From Quercus robur (lineage: Eukaryota; Streptophyta; Magnoliopsida; Fagales; Fagaceae), in assembly GCF_932294415.1 (NCBI RefSeq), contig NC_065541.1, forward strand, positions 49,888,290-49,952,289: 64,000 nt of DNA, in the 5' to 3' direction. Positions 10,087 through 20,893 of the stretch are shown piece after piece. Each line of letters opens with the position of its first letter. The first letter of the stretch is position 1. The translations under genes were made by a program, and so were the position numbers. Under the pieces are notes generated by a model. The model saw nothing but the letters and a program-made list of their open reading frames with translations. It was not told where the DNA came from and made no database searches.

Positions 10087-11145
10087 TTAATTATCCGGCT
10101 GCTGAGCGTGGCGCTCCATAAACCTCTTCCTCCTTTGCTCGGGCATGCCCATGAACAACACTCTTTTCTCCTTCTTTTGAATTGCCTCGGCGACATTAAG
10201 GTAGGTGTCATCATCAAGATCAGTATACTGATTTAGCACTTCTAAAGCCCTCCCAAGTGAGCAAGGATCCCCACCACCGGTAGATTGTGCAACATGATCA
10301 GAGCTACCAAAAGACTTTCCCTTTTTTTTGGAAAACCTTTCCCTTGCCAAGGCAGTGTACTCTTGAAGAGCCATGGTCATCTCACTAGCCCTATCATTCT
10401 TCTTAACAACCTTCTTCCCCTTGGTAGTAGGCTCTTCCATGGGACGTTTGTCCGCGCGTTGGGTTTGTTCATCAACAGTGGGATCGTCTTGGGTTATGCC
10501 CTCCATGTTGGGATTGTAGCAATCATCATCATCCAACTGGGTACGATGTGCCTCACATTCCTCATTGGCAAGTTCCTCTTCCAGGACACGCTCTTCATCA
10601 CTATCTGGGGCTGGCGTGTTTGAGGAAATTTGAAGGGAACCAGTTGCAGTATTAGAGGCAAAAAGTTGCTTAAGCTTCTCATAATCAGGACACCCTTTCT
10701 TCCGTAATGCAGCTGCCTTATTATCCTCCTGAAATAACAACATATACATCAAAATCATGCTAATATGAAATAGAAAATTACAAACAAATATACAAAGAAT
10801 TAGGATAGTAAATATAACATACCGCAATCACGTTAGCCCACACCTCATCAAAAGCAGTCATCGTTTGGGTTGTCTCATCCACCCCAACCCGGTATGCCTC
10901 AAAAGTTGGCCCCACTTTCTTTGTTTTTGCCTAAGCCTATTATGCTTGTCTTTCACTTGCTTAAGGGTGAAACCCTTCCCAGTTTGCTCATTTAGGGTTT
11001 TCGTAATTGATAACCAAACTTTGGCCTTAAAGACACCATGTTCCATGTTCCCCTTTTGTTGTTCATCGACCATGAGGTCAATGAAAAGATGTTCAATGTG
11101 GGGAGGCCACTTTTTCTCGTCAAAATCCTGTGTTTCTTGTGCCAT
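10087..11145 (-). pseudogene. Harbinger Myb/SANT-like DNA-binding protein (frameshifted)
   Basis: Exon A is 11145-10823 and exon B is 10728-10087; the donor is GCG|GTATGTTA and the acceptor TTATTTCAG. Exon A encodes a Myb/SANT-like domain (WPPHIEHLFIDLMVDEQQKG ... FTLKQVKDKHNRLRQKQRKW), the accessory DNA-binding protein of plant PIF/Harbinger elements. Just after LLRHTGLGW one base is missing (10876-10881, TGGATG where TGGGATG would keep frame). Beyond it the family sequence resumes in the next frame (DETTQTMTAFDEVWANVIA) and continues into exon B (EDNKAAALRKKGCPDYEKLK ...). Exon B is acidic, then lysine-rich, and ends HAQQPDN at 10087. The accessory protein normally helps the transposase bind and enter the nucleus; here it is broken by the single deletion. 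Confidence 0.85.
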
Positions 11146-11149
11146 CTAA

Positions 11150-13167
11150 TACAAGTTTCCCAACACAATTGCATATGTTAATATTTGTATATTCATAGTT
11201 TTATGAATTGGCCACTAAAATGATTCATTTATAGAGTTGTTTGGGATTACAATTAAAAAAAAAAAAAAAAAAAACTACAATAGCATGTGATTATATGGAG
11301 GGGATTCATGAGGCAGGTTCAGGATTGGGATTTTTTTTCCTTCTTTAATAATTAAATAATGCTTCATGTAAGAAAAATGAAAATTATATAAGGAACCAAA
11401 GCACACAGGTAGTGTACTAAGTAACCAGCAAGAAAAAGAAAAAATGAAGAAAAATATGATTTATAAAATTTTGAGATTGAATTATATAATTGTGGAGCTG
11501 AGTAACATATTAGTTAAATCCTAGATTTTAAGTTAGGTTTTGTTTTTATTAATATTAAACTTAAATATTTTACTATTTTGCTAATCAGTTATTATATTGA
11601 GGTTGATTGAAATAGTCTATTATAGTGTTGAAGTTTTAGGCACTCTTATCAGCCTTATGCTTTTCCCATGGAGCCAACTGACAAGACAGATGCCAAAATT
11701 ATCATGGATGCACTCAAAATAAAGAATTCTTAAGACATGGAACTAGAAATAAGGTGAATACGCGATAACATTGGTGAGGCACATTTTATGTCTGAAAACC
11801 TGCGGAAGAGTTAGACAAATATTTAAAAATCATTTTTATGATTATAGGTCCAAAGTTTATGCCAACAAACACGACTCAATTGAATAGACTTAACAGGCAC
11901 AGATCATCTGTGTCTTTAAAAAGAATTTTAATAATTTGTGCTAATGGCTCGAAAGTGCATCTGGATTAGTTTTGATTTTTCATGGAACAAGCACCTGAGC
12001 AATCTTGGGCTAGTTTTCACCCCTATCTGAATCTGGCAGCATTAACACACCATAAGACAATATAAAATTCTTGTAAGCGGCGACATTGATTATCTTATTA
12101 CCCGGCTTAAATCAGTACTTCTAAGTCTGCTATGGTCATACGTTGTTTTTTTTTTGGATAAAATGCATCTAATAAAAATAACAATGTATATAAACTCCTG
12201 CATTCTAGGCTTCCAATCACAAAATCTTCAAGAAAAATTTCACTTAAGACTAAATATAGTTTGAAAAAAACAAGCTGTCCAAATAATCTAAATAACAGCT
12301 CATTCTATTCGTTGTTAAGAGTATAATACAAATGATTATTTGTTTTTTTTTTTGTTTTTTGTTTTTTTTTTTTCACTTACATGCTCTGTTTTGGACCTAT
12401 GGTATTAGAGTAAGATAATACAAATTTTACCTAAAAATCCATATGAGAAGAATTCAATCAACATGTCTCACAAGCCACAACCAACATCAGTACTTTAAAT
12501 CAAAAACCCCTTTCACATCCAACAAAAAACCCAAACCAGACCAGGGACATGGAAAATGGAGAGGGAGAGAGAGAGATTTACTGCACCTGGGAGATAATAT
12601 TGCACTTGGGAAAGGGAGAGAGAGGTATGGACACGGTGACAGAGAGCTACACTCGCTGGTGAAGATTCCGGCTTGGTTCAGAGCTTCGATGAGGCGTTGT
12701 TCTTCAAACACGGACGATCTTCTCAGGCCTCGTTCAGTCTTCGAACACGGACTGTGGTGCCATGGAGCTACCTCGCTGGGGATGAGGATGGAAGTGAAAA
12801 TGAGAGGGAAGTGAGAAGAGGGTAATTTTTTAGGAAAAAATTTTCGGGCAAATGCAGAGTAACAAGGAAGCAAGCTCCAACGGTTAGATAGATGGGACAA
12901 TTCACTGGTCGAATGGGGCCCACTGAGACAGCTTATTACGAAACTGCCACTGAGTCATGGGTGATGAGTTTTGAAAACAAGGAAAATGTGTTTTCATTTT
13001 TGGTCTTCATCACTCAGTTTTTTGAGTGATAGGATCACCAAAACCGGATGACCAAACATGAGTGATGGTGTCCAAACAAAATATTTTTCGTGGGTCCCAA
13101 AAATTTTGGATGATGAGTGATGAAAACAAAATCATATCACTCAAAACTCACTCATCCAAACAACCTC
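11150..13167. other. Harbinger 5' non-coding side
   Basis: AT-rich DNA upstream (minus-strand sense) of the Myb/SANT ORF, holding homopolymer tracts (11251-11273, 12341-12373). A GC-richer stretch at 12540-12900 looks like a leader/promoter region. Open frames on both strands at 12443-12900 overlap one another, have low complexity and show no domain. Terminal GAGTGATGAG-type repeats fill 12950-13160. Confidence 0.45.
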
Positions 13168-13404
13168 TAACTCATCATTATCTCTTCTACCTCTCTCTCT
13201 CTCCCTCGTTAGTTAGACTCACCACCCATCTCCATTTCTTCTCCCTCGTCCTCAAGATCTGAAGTTGTAGACAACAGTGGTGTGTTGTATAAAGCAAATA
13301 ATTCATAGAGCTTGATAAGCCACCAAAAATGATCTCCGCTTTTAAAATAAAACTCTATGAAGGCTTGATGAGTTGCAATGGATTCGATCATCTCAAGATC
13401 GTCA

Positions 13405-13416
13405 GCTCTGATACCA
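13405..13416 (-). promoter_or_regulatory. Primer-binding site, initiator-Met tRNA type
   Basis: The minus strand reads TGGTATCAGAGC, the standard Met-tRNA primer-binding site of plant LTR retrotransposons, two bases from the CA end of the adjacent LTR. Confidence 0.75.
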
Positions 13417-13418
13417 AA

Positions 13419-13660
13419 TGACAAGAACTTGCTACAATATGAATATGAATTGTGGAAAAGAATGGAGAATGGTTTGTATATACACAAATTTACTATTCAA
13501 GGTTGCTAATTTTTTTTCGCAACATATCCAGATAAAGTTCAAGCTCAATTTGAGCGAGTGGGTTGCTAAAATAGCAATTTGGGGCTCTAATAAAGAGTTT
13601 ATCTTCCTCTGTCTGCACACTCTTGAAACCCCAGCGAGTATATCATCTTTTGGAGTGTCA
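13419..13660 (-). mobile_element. Short LTR (242 bp) of a Met-primed retrotransposon, possibly TRIM/Copia
   Basis: The segment begins TGACA and ends TGTCA, giving perfect 5-bp inverted termini. On the minus strand its 3' end is followed at once by a Met-type primer-binding site. About 230 bp of apparent internal sequence follows (13404-13171), and then the Harbinger boundary. No second LTR is found in the window, and no capsid or polymerase domains are seen. An open minus frame covers 13209-13487 without a known domain. Confidence 0.6.
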
Positions 13661-13980
13661 CTCAACACAACTATTTAATTTTTAATCTCTCATATTCCTC
13701 AAAACCAATTCCCAAAAAACTTTTTTTGATTCAAAATTAATAATATCATCTTTTCGTTTAATTCCCTCCAATATCTCATGAACATTTTTTTACCTATAAA
13801 TTGTCTAATATTTTTCCAATCAATTTCTTTTAATAACAAGCAATGCCGTTTTAGAACTATAGGTGATATACATGTCTTTTATGTTTTATGTATTTTCAAT
13901 TAAAAAAAAGGGTGATAATCAAATCAGGTCAAATATGTTGATTGCTCAAATAAACTTTGTTTTGATATTTTGTAAAATTT

Positions 13981-14145
13981 ACTCCTACTGCAGCACTTAA
14001 TGAAGCGCTAGTGTTGAAATGCCATAATAGGATTTTCTATACCAGCAGTTTCAAAAAGCGCTGCTATAGGCTCCTCTATTATGGCGGTTTTTAAAAGCCC
14101 CAGAAAAAAAAAAAAAACGTTGTAATAGGATGATTTTTTTGTAGT
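13981..14145 (-). mobile_element. Terminal fragment of a CACTA-type transposon
   Basis: The plus strand ends ATTTTTTTGTAGTG, the reverse of CACTACAAAAAAAT, a CACTA terminus. Subterminal repeats precede it (AGCGCTGCTATAGG, TATTATGGCGGTTTTT, GTAATAGGATG). No partner terminus is found, so this is a remnant. Confidence 0.5.
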
Positions 14146-14286
14146 GGTTTCTTGGTCTTAATATTATGTTAGACTAATCTTTTATCATAAGAAAAAAAAA
14201 ATTATTAAAATTTATTGATAAAATAGATATTAAAAAAAATATCACTTTAAGTTAATTGGTGAATGCTTACAAGATCAAGTTTTTTT

Positions 14287-14289
<3 letters not shown>

Positions 14290-14344
<55 letters not shown>

Positions 14345-14345
14345 T
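14290..14345. repeat. Compound microsatellite (CT)n(AT)n
   Basis: About 19 CT units run directly into about 8 AT units. Confidence 0.95.
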
Positions 14346-14749
14346 ACAATTGATCATAAAATAATTTTAAATAAATAATAAAAAACTTTTAATTTTCTTG
14401 AAACTTTCGATAACTAAGTGTTAATCAGAATAGTATGTTAGTTTTATTAACTCTTTGCTAATAAAGTTTCATTTAAAATAAACTATGTTAAAAATATTAT
14501 ATACTTACGGTGAGTCACGTAATGAAATTTTGTTGTAAAACATGAATTTATATTAGTTACATAGTTTAAGTGAGATGAACATGAGCACATAATTAACTCA
14601 AATTTTATTATTAAAACAAAAAAAAATAATATTTGATGTAGATTACTAAAAATTAAAAAATAAATAATCAATTTTCTATTAAAAAAAAAGACACCTGGTA
14701 TGAGGATTTTAATTTTAGTATTCTGTAAAAAACTTTTAACAATTATAAT

Positions 14750-15476
14750 TGTGGGGGCTACGACCCAAAATAATGAGTTGGGCCTTGGGCCCGTCCGAGG
14801 AGGCAACGTGGCTCAGCGATCCACGTTTTAAGCCTTATCACGAGAGACAAAAAAAAGGTCTGAGGAGGAATTCCTCCTCGGACACTGAAAAACCGGAGCA
14901 GAGGTACGTCCAAGCCACTGAAGCCCATCCCCTAAATACGTGAAAAGGGTGGAAACACAAAATATCTCAGCAAAAGCTGCCACCATCACATTGAATGCAC
15001 TACAACTACCTTCTTGGCCGCATTAATGTGGAGAAGACCCCTGAACAGTGTTGACTTGGCCACCGCAACTTACAAAGGACTGAAAGAGGTATCTGATGGG
15101 ATGGGTGCTCAAGTGGAGGCTTGGATAATCAACAAGTGTAAAGCCCAGATAGTAAAGAAGAGTCTATATAATGTGTAGAAACCCCCAAAATAAGGGGGGG
15201 ATAGAAAAAAGAGGCAAGAATACTGTGACATGCAAAGAAATCCTAATGTACTGGTCTGTATATATAAATATAATTTTGAATCTCCTCGGACTAGAAGATT
15301 TTTCAACGTAATGGTTTTTGTTCTTACTCATGTGTACCTTTGTCCCATGCAAGTCTCTGTCTAGCTTATCTAATCTTAGTTCTTAAACCCGTACTCTACT
15401 AAATTCATTGTGTTGGGCTTTTTGGATCAAAATTTCACACGATTGGGGTTTGGGCTCCAAAAATTGTCTTCCCACA
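14750..15476 (+). repeat. 5' LTR of Tat-lineage element
   Basis: Starts TGTGGGGGCTACGACC and ends CTTCCCACA. It has about 18 bp near its start that are absent from the 3' LTR. A likely TATA box (TATATAAT) lies at 15165-15172. Confidence 0.93.
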
Positions 15477-15478
15477 AT

Positions 15479-15496
15479 TGGCGCCGTTTGTGGGGA
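15479..15496 (+). promoter_or_regulatory. Primer-binding site of Tat-lineage element
   Basis: TGGCGCCGTTTGTGGGGA, two bases after the LTR end. The TGGCGCC core is a common gypsy primer-binding sequence; the other two large LTR elements here have TGGCGCCGTCTGTGGGGA. Confidence 0.85.
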
Positions 15497-15529
15497 GAAC
15501 TTAAGTGTTAGTAAGTACGACAGTTAAGC

Positions 15530-17040
15530 ATGACAGGATCAAGTCCACACCAAGAAAATCCACACCAAGCTAACCCTCAGCAGACAGAACCTATTGGGCC
15601 CCAACGGCAAAATAATCCTCCTAACCCTGGGCCAAATCCAGGCAATGGAAGAAACCGAGAGGGAAGCGTACATACTACTCAGACGAGCCAAAGCCACTCC
15701 TAAGTAGGTAGTCGCATATCCCAAAGGCGAAACAACTATCAGACCATGCAGCGAGAGATAGACGACCTGAAAAAGAAGTTGCGCTGTGCATAGTGAAGGC
15801 AGTCCCTTTCCAGCTCAGATACATCCTCTAACGAGGAGGAGGATGTCAGTTACAGACGGAGGTCAAGAACTTTCCCAAGTGAAACCTTTTCTTACGAGAA
15901 GGAGTTGCGCCCTGAACGGAGATATTAGAGCCCATCCAATAAGGGTCTGGGTGATGATACCGTGAACAAGGCACTGGATCAGATCTCCAAATCACCCTTC
16001 GTGCATAGGGTAGAGGGGGCTAAATTACCTCGACGCTTCAATCAACCTACGTTTGCCATCTACAACGGCCGAGCAGACCCTGTGGAACACGTGAGCCAGT
16101 TTAACCAGAGAATGACTATCCATTCCCAAAATGAGTCTCTGATGTGTAAAGTTTTTCCGTCCAGCCTGGGACCAGTGGCGATGAGATGGTTCAACAGCTT
16201 GAAGACGAACTCCATAGATTCCTATAAGCAGCTCACTCAGGCTTTTTGCTCTCGCTTTATTACAAATAGCAAAGTCCCACGACCCCTAAGTTCATTATTA
16301 TCCTTGTCTATGCATGAAGGGGAAACCTTAAAGGCGTATTCGAATAGATATTGGGAAATGTATAACGAGATGGATGAAAACCATGATGACGTCGCCATCA
16401 GCACGTTCAAAAGTGGCCTTCCATCGAGCACGACTTAAGGAAATCTCTAACTGGTAAACTCGTCACCAGTATTCGCCAATTGATGGACAGGATTGACAAA
16501 TATAAGAGGGTGGAAGAGGACCAGCTACAAGGGAAAAGAAAGGAGAAGATCACCCCCCTCAAAGGGAATGATTACAGGTTGGAACGATATAATAGTAACC
16601 AGCCGAAGAGGGATTTTTCGAGACAGGCTGGACAAACCAACATGCAAACGGTTAATGCCATATTTAGAGAGCCGGTGCAACAAGTTCTGGAGAAAGACAA
16701 AAACGAGCCTTTCTTCAAATGGCCGAGTAAAATGGCCGGAGACCCCTTGAAGCGCAACCAGAACCTGTATTGTCATTATCATCAAGACCAAAGGCATACC
16801 ACCGAGGATTGCAGAAATCTATGGAATCACTTGGATCAGTTGGTCCGAGAAGGAAAGTTACGTCACCTTTTACACCACTCCAGCGGTCATCTGGGCCAAG
16901 CAGTTCAAGAGCCTCGGAAAGATGTATCTTTGAGACCTCCCATGGGGACGATACAGGTCATCCTCGCTGCCCCAGGAAGAATAGGCTTTTTTCCCTCTGG
17001 GGTACTGATCGTGGCTCGACTCCCCGCCGAGGACGGTGAA
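15530..17040 (+). pseudogene. gag of Tat-lineage element
   Basis: An ATG at 15530 opens a proline/glutamine-rich N-terminus, interrupted by stops near 15702, 15789 and 15927. The capsid-like retrotransposon gag domain (PRRFNQPTFAIYNGRADPVE ... GPVAMRWFNSLK ... RFITNSKVPRPLSSLLSL) spans about 16020-16400. A one-base deletion near 16425 (CCATCGAGCAC) shifts the frame, after which gag resumes at about 16480 with a lysine-rich stretch and a zinc-knuckle-like module (LYCHYHQDQRHTTEDC) at about 16765-16815. Gag would form the virus-like particle that packages element RNA. The reading frame is continuous with protease. Confidence 0.85.
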
Positions 17041-17540
17041 AGGGAGTCCAAAAGACCTAAACAGGGGAACTCACCAATATTGGGATTCCCGGACGACGAT
17101 ACTTTAGTGGTTACGTTGAGGATTGGAGGGTTTGACGTAAAGAGGGTACTAGTAGATCCGGGTAGTGCAGTGGAAGTAATGTACCCTGATCTGTATAAGG
17201 GGCTGAACTTAAGGCCTGAGGATTTAATGGCTTATGACTCTCCTCTTATAAGTTTCGAAGGGAAGACTGTTGTACCAAAAGGGCAGATCAGATTACCCAT
17301 ATAGATCGGATCAGAGTACCCATATAGATCGGATCAGAGGTGGTGGAGGTAGATTTTATCGTGGTCGATGCCTACTTACCCTACACGGCCATAGTAGCCA
17401 GACCTTGGCTCCATGCCCTGGAAGCCGTGTCTTCTACGCTTCACCAGAAGGTAAAATACCCGTCCAGGGGCCAAGTGGAAGAAATTCGTGGAGATCAAGC
17501 CATGGCTAGGCAATGCATGGTGGCCGCCATCTCGCGCTAG
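17041..17540 (+). pseudogene. Aspartic protease region of Tat-lineage element
   Basis: Codons around 17125-17200 read GGFDVKRVLVDPGSAVEVMY. The retropepsin active site is normally D-T/S-G; here it is D-P-G, which may already impair catalysis. The frame then hits a stop created by a perfect 23-bp tandem duplication (17294-17316 and 17317-17339, each TACCCATATAG...GATCAGAG). The shift of +23 moves the downstream EVVEVDFIVVDAYLPYTAIV part into the frame used by reverse transcriptase, so the duplication is a direct lesion in a once continuous frame. Confidence 0.85.
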
Positions 17541-17699
17541 TCCAATGCCGAATCCTCAGCTTCTGTGAAGGGCTTATAGCAATCAACCTCCTCGGCAGCA
17601 CAAGTCAGCAAACTAGCCGAGGAGATAAAATGTGAAAGTTTAGAAAGGGTTGCCGTTGACGATAATCCAAAAAGATTTTTCCAAGTCAGCTTGGAATTA

Positions 17700-18620
17700 C
17701 CTTTTTAAGAAAAAGAGAAACTGGTAGGGTTTCTAAGAAGGAACGTTGATGTGTTTGCATGGGATGCCTACGATGCCCCGAGGGTTGACCCTAGCCTCGT
17801 TTGTTACTACCTGAACGTTAACCCGTCCTCCATTCCAAAGAAGCAGCTACCCCGGCGCCCGTTGAAAGAGTATGCCGATGCGGTTAGGGATGAAGTGATG
17901 AAGCTGAAAAAGGCAAGGGCCATCAAAGAAGTCTTTTACCCCGAATGGTTGGCAAATACGGTGGTGGTAAAGAAGAAGACAGGGAAGTGGCGAGTCTACG
18001 TAGACTTCACAGACTTAAACAAGACATGCTCGAAGGACTCGTTCCCGTTGCCTCGAATAGACCGATTGGTAGATGCCACTGTAGGCCACCCCAGAATGAG
18101 CTTCCTGGATGCCTTCCAGGGTTATCATCAGATACCACTGGCTCTAGAAGATCAAGAGAAAACGGCGTTCATGACACCCGTCGGAAACTACCACTATAAG
18201 GTGATGCCTTTCGATTTAAAGAATGCAAGGTCAACCTACCAAAGGATGATGACCAAAATGTTCGAACCACAGCTAGGCAAGGCTATTGAAGTCTACATAG
18301 ACGATATGGTAGTAAAAAGTAAAGTGGTGTCTGAGCACGTGAAAGACCTTGAAGTCATCTTTGGCATCTTAAGGGAGCACAAGCTGCGCCTCAATGCTTC
18401 TAAGTGTTCATTTGGGGTCGGGTCTGGGAAATTTTTGGGCTATATGATAACCCACAGAGGAATAGAAGTACAAAAACTCACTGGTATGATCGCAGTGTTG
18501 AATCGATTCATCTCCCGATCTGCAGACTGATGCCGACCTTTTTACCTCTTGGTGAATAAGTGGAAGGGATTCGAATGGTTCGAGGACTGTGTCATAGCCT
18601 TCTAGCAACTTAAAGAATAC
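17700..18620 (+). pseudogene. Reverse transcriptase of Tat-lineage element
   Basis: Copies element RNA to DNA. Visible motifs in order: [20 protein letters not shown] (fingers), [31 protein letters not shown] with the first catalytic Asp, [20 protein letters not shown], and [10 protein letters not shown] with the catalytic Asp pair (about 18292-18321). Stops occur near 17704, 18528 and 18603. At the last two the expected codons in relatives are CGA and CAG, here TGA and TAG. All catalytic residues remain. Confidence 0.92.
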
Positions 18621-18895
18621 TTGTCTCGGCCACCCATCATGTCCAGCCCTGAGGCCGACAAGGTCTTGTTCGCATACATAGCAGTGGCCTCTCACGTTGT
18701 AAGCTTGGTATTAATACGAATTGATAATGGGATACAGCGATCGGTATATTATGTAAGTAAATCGTTACATGACGCTGAAGTGTGCTACTTACCACTGGAA
18801 AAGGCAATTCTTGCAGTAGTGCATGCCACGCGAAAACTTCCTTACTACTTTCAGGCATACACGGTCATTGTCCTGACTCAACTCCCCCTCTGATC
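18621..18895 (+). pseudogene. RNase H (retroviral-type) of Tat-lineage element
   Basis: Codons read EADKVLFAYIAVASHVVSLV ... QRSVYYVSKSLHDAEVCYLPLEKAILAVVHA, the RNase H-like domain directly after reverse transcriptase in Ty3/gypsy pol. It ends at a TGA (18891-18893) where relatives have an arginine codon; the same frame resumes directly with SVLRSADYTGRIA. Confidence 0.85.
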
Positions 18896-18896
18896 G

Positions 18897-19376
18897 GTGC
18901 TCCGAAGCGCCGATTACACAGGAAGAATCGCCATGTGGAGTACACTTCTAGGGGCTTTCGATATTAAATATATGCCTAGAACCTCTGTCAAGGGCCAAGT
19001 CCTCGCGAATCTAGTCGCTGAATTTGCTGAACCCGCTGTAGAAGCAGTAACCAAAGAGGAAAACATGGATGGAAAATCGGTTGGAACAATCTCTGCACAA
19101 GGAGCCTCGCGATGGAAGGTCTATGTGGATGGCGCGGCAAACCAAAAAGGATATGGGGTAGGGCTAGTTCTAATATCGCCCAAGAATATTACCATTGAAA
19201 AATCATTAAGACTTAGGTTCTCGGCTATAAACAATGAGGCCGAGTATGAGGCTTTGCTGCAAGGAATGGTCATGGTGCAAAAAATGGGCGAAAAGGCGAT
19301 AGAAGCGTTCTCGGACTCCAAACTGGTAGTAGGCCAGGTGAGGGGCGAGTTGGAGGCTAGAGATGCAAGAATGTAG
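18897..19376 (+). pseudogene. Second, archaeal-type RNase H (aRNH) of Tat-lineage element
   Basis: After the linker MPRTSVKGQVLANLVAEF comes an independent RNase H fold: WKVYVDGAANQKGYGVGLVL, INNEAEYEALLQGMVM and FSDSKLVVGQVRGELEARD. The D-E-D catalytic pattern is visible (VDGA, EAEYEAL, SDSKL). Two RNase H domains in one pol are a hallmark of the Tat clade. A TAG at 19374-19376 replaces a probable glutamine; the frame continues as EYLGRVKRLQSDFEFF. Confidence 0.88.
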
Positions 19377-19427
19377 GAATACCTCGGTCGAGTCAAACGC
19401 CTGCAATCAGACTTTGAATTTTTTAAT

Positions 19428-20830
19428 TTGACGCATGTCTCTAGGAATGGGAACACACATGCAGATTCGCTGGCCACGCTTGCCACGTCTTTTGCACAGG
19501 ATCTACCCCGGATGATCCTTGTTGAGGATTTATGCAAGATAGGTACAACCACAGAGGATACAGTTCGAATCCATCAAGTCAGAAGGAATCCGAGCTGGAT
19601 GGATCCTATAGTGAACTTCCTCAAAGACGATATATTACCCGAAGAGAAATTAGAGGCCGAGAAGATAGGGAGGAATGCTCCTCGGTTCTGGTTGTCAGAA
19701 GACCACAAACTATACAAGCGCTCCTACTCTGGGCCATACTTACTATGCGTACACCCCAAGGCATCAAAATCATTGCTTGAAGAACTACATAAGGGAATTT
19801 GTGGGAGTCACATGGGAGGGAGACCGCTAGCACACAGAGCGCTCACCCAGGGATACTGGTGGCCAAACATGCAGAGAGAGGCCCAAGAATATGCAAAGAA
19901 GTGTGATCAGTGCCAGAGATTTGCCCCAAATATCCACCAGCCGGGGGGAGTCCTTAACCCCCTTTCCAGTCCTTGGCCGTTCACTCAGTGGGGTCTGGAT
20001 ATTGTCGGCCCTTTCTCGAAAGCAGCAGGGAACAAGCGATACTTAATAGTCGGCACTAATTATTTCACCAAATGGGTAGAGGCCGAGCCGTTAGCCAATA
20101 TCAGGGATGTGGATGCAAAGAAGTTCATTTGGAAAAACATCATTACGCACTTCGGAACTCCTCGCATCCTCATCTCTGACAACGGCGTTCAATTTGATAG
20201 TAAAACCTTCTGGAAATACTGCGGCGACTTTGGAATCACAAACCGATATTCCACTCCAGTCTATCCCCAAGGAAACGGGCAAGCCGAAGCTGTGAATAAG
20301 GTCATAGTGAATGGGCTGAAAAAGAGATTGGATGATGCAAAAGGAAGGTGGGTGGAAGAACTACCACACGTCTTATGGACCTACTGAACCACGCCGCGAC
20401 GGTCAACGGGAGAAACCCCTTTTTCAATGACTTATGGGGCCAAAGCTATGCTTCCCTTGGAAACTAGCTTCCCAACGTTGAAATCCAGCACTTTTACCCC
20501 AAGGAATAATGACGAATTGCTAGGGAGGAGTCTAGACTTAGCCGAGGAGAAAAGAGAAAGGGCAATGATCCAATTGACCTATTACCACCAAAAGCTAAAG
20601 TAAGGGTACGATACTAATGTAAAACTAAGGCCACTAGGGCCAGGTGACCTCGTGATGAGAAGAATTTTTGGCAGCGCCAAGAACCCTTCCTGGGGTAAGC
20701 TGTGACCCCACTGAGAAGGATCATATCGCATCACCTCAGTGGCAGGAATAGGTGCTTATTATCTGGAAGATCTAGACGAGAAAACTGTACCTCGCCCATG
20801 GAATGTAAATAATTTGAAAAGATATTATTA
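19428..20830 (+). pseudogene. Integrase of Tat-lineage element
   Basis: Inserts the cDNA into the genome. A zinc-binding N-domain is visible (H...H then CDQCQRFAPN, about 19780-19930), then the core with DIVGPFSKAAGNKRYLIVGT, ISDNGVQFDS and the D,D-35-E region ending in GNGQAEAVNKVI. A TGA at 20385-20387 replaces the tryptophan of the ...LWTYW... motif; reading then continues as TTPRRSTGETPFSMTYGAKA to a C-terminal GPGDLVMRRIF segment and further stops. The active-site acids are intact. Confidence 0.9.
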
Positions 20831-20893
20831 TTAATGAAAACAGCTATGCCTGTGTTGCATCCTATGATTATCGTGCATTTGTCGACTCACTTC

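Larger units (their letters stand above)
5364..13167 (-). mobile_element. PIF/Harbinger DNA transposon, full-length but defective
   Basis: Ends share TTGTTTGG (left AGCCTTGTTTGG; right end reversed GAGGTTGTTTGG), and both termini are rich in GAGTGATGAG-type repeats. Candidate TAA target duplications flank it at 5361-5363 and 13168-13170, the three-base TWA target typical of PIF/Harbinger. Inside, both on the minus strand, are the two expected genes: a Myb/SANT-like protein (10087-11145) and a DDE transposase (8644-9620). Both are damaged. The left half holds a hAT insertion and arrays of palindromic modules in place of the transposase 3' end. A second TIR-like GGCTTGTTTGGGTG at about 5472 leaves the exact left end slightly uncertain. 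Confidence 0.7.

Noticed and set aside
12443-12900. Overlapping open frames on both strands (123 and 137 codons)
   Set aside because: They mirror one another, are low in complexity and show no domain; likely leader DNA of the Harbinger element.
15109-15306. Minus frame of 65 codons, repeated at 25506-25703
   Set aside because: Again identical reading in the two LTRs of one element.
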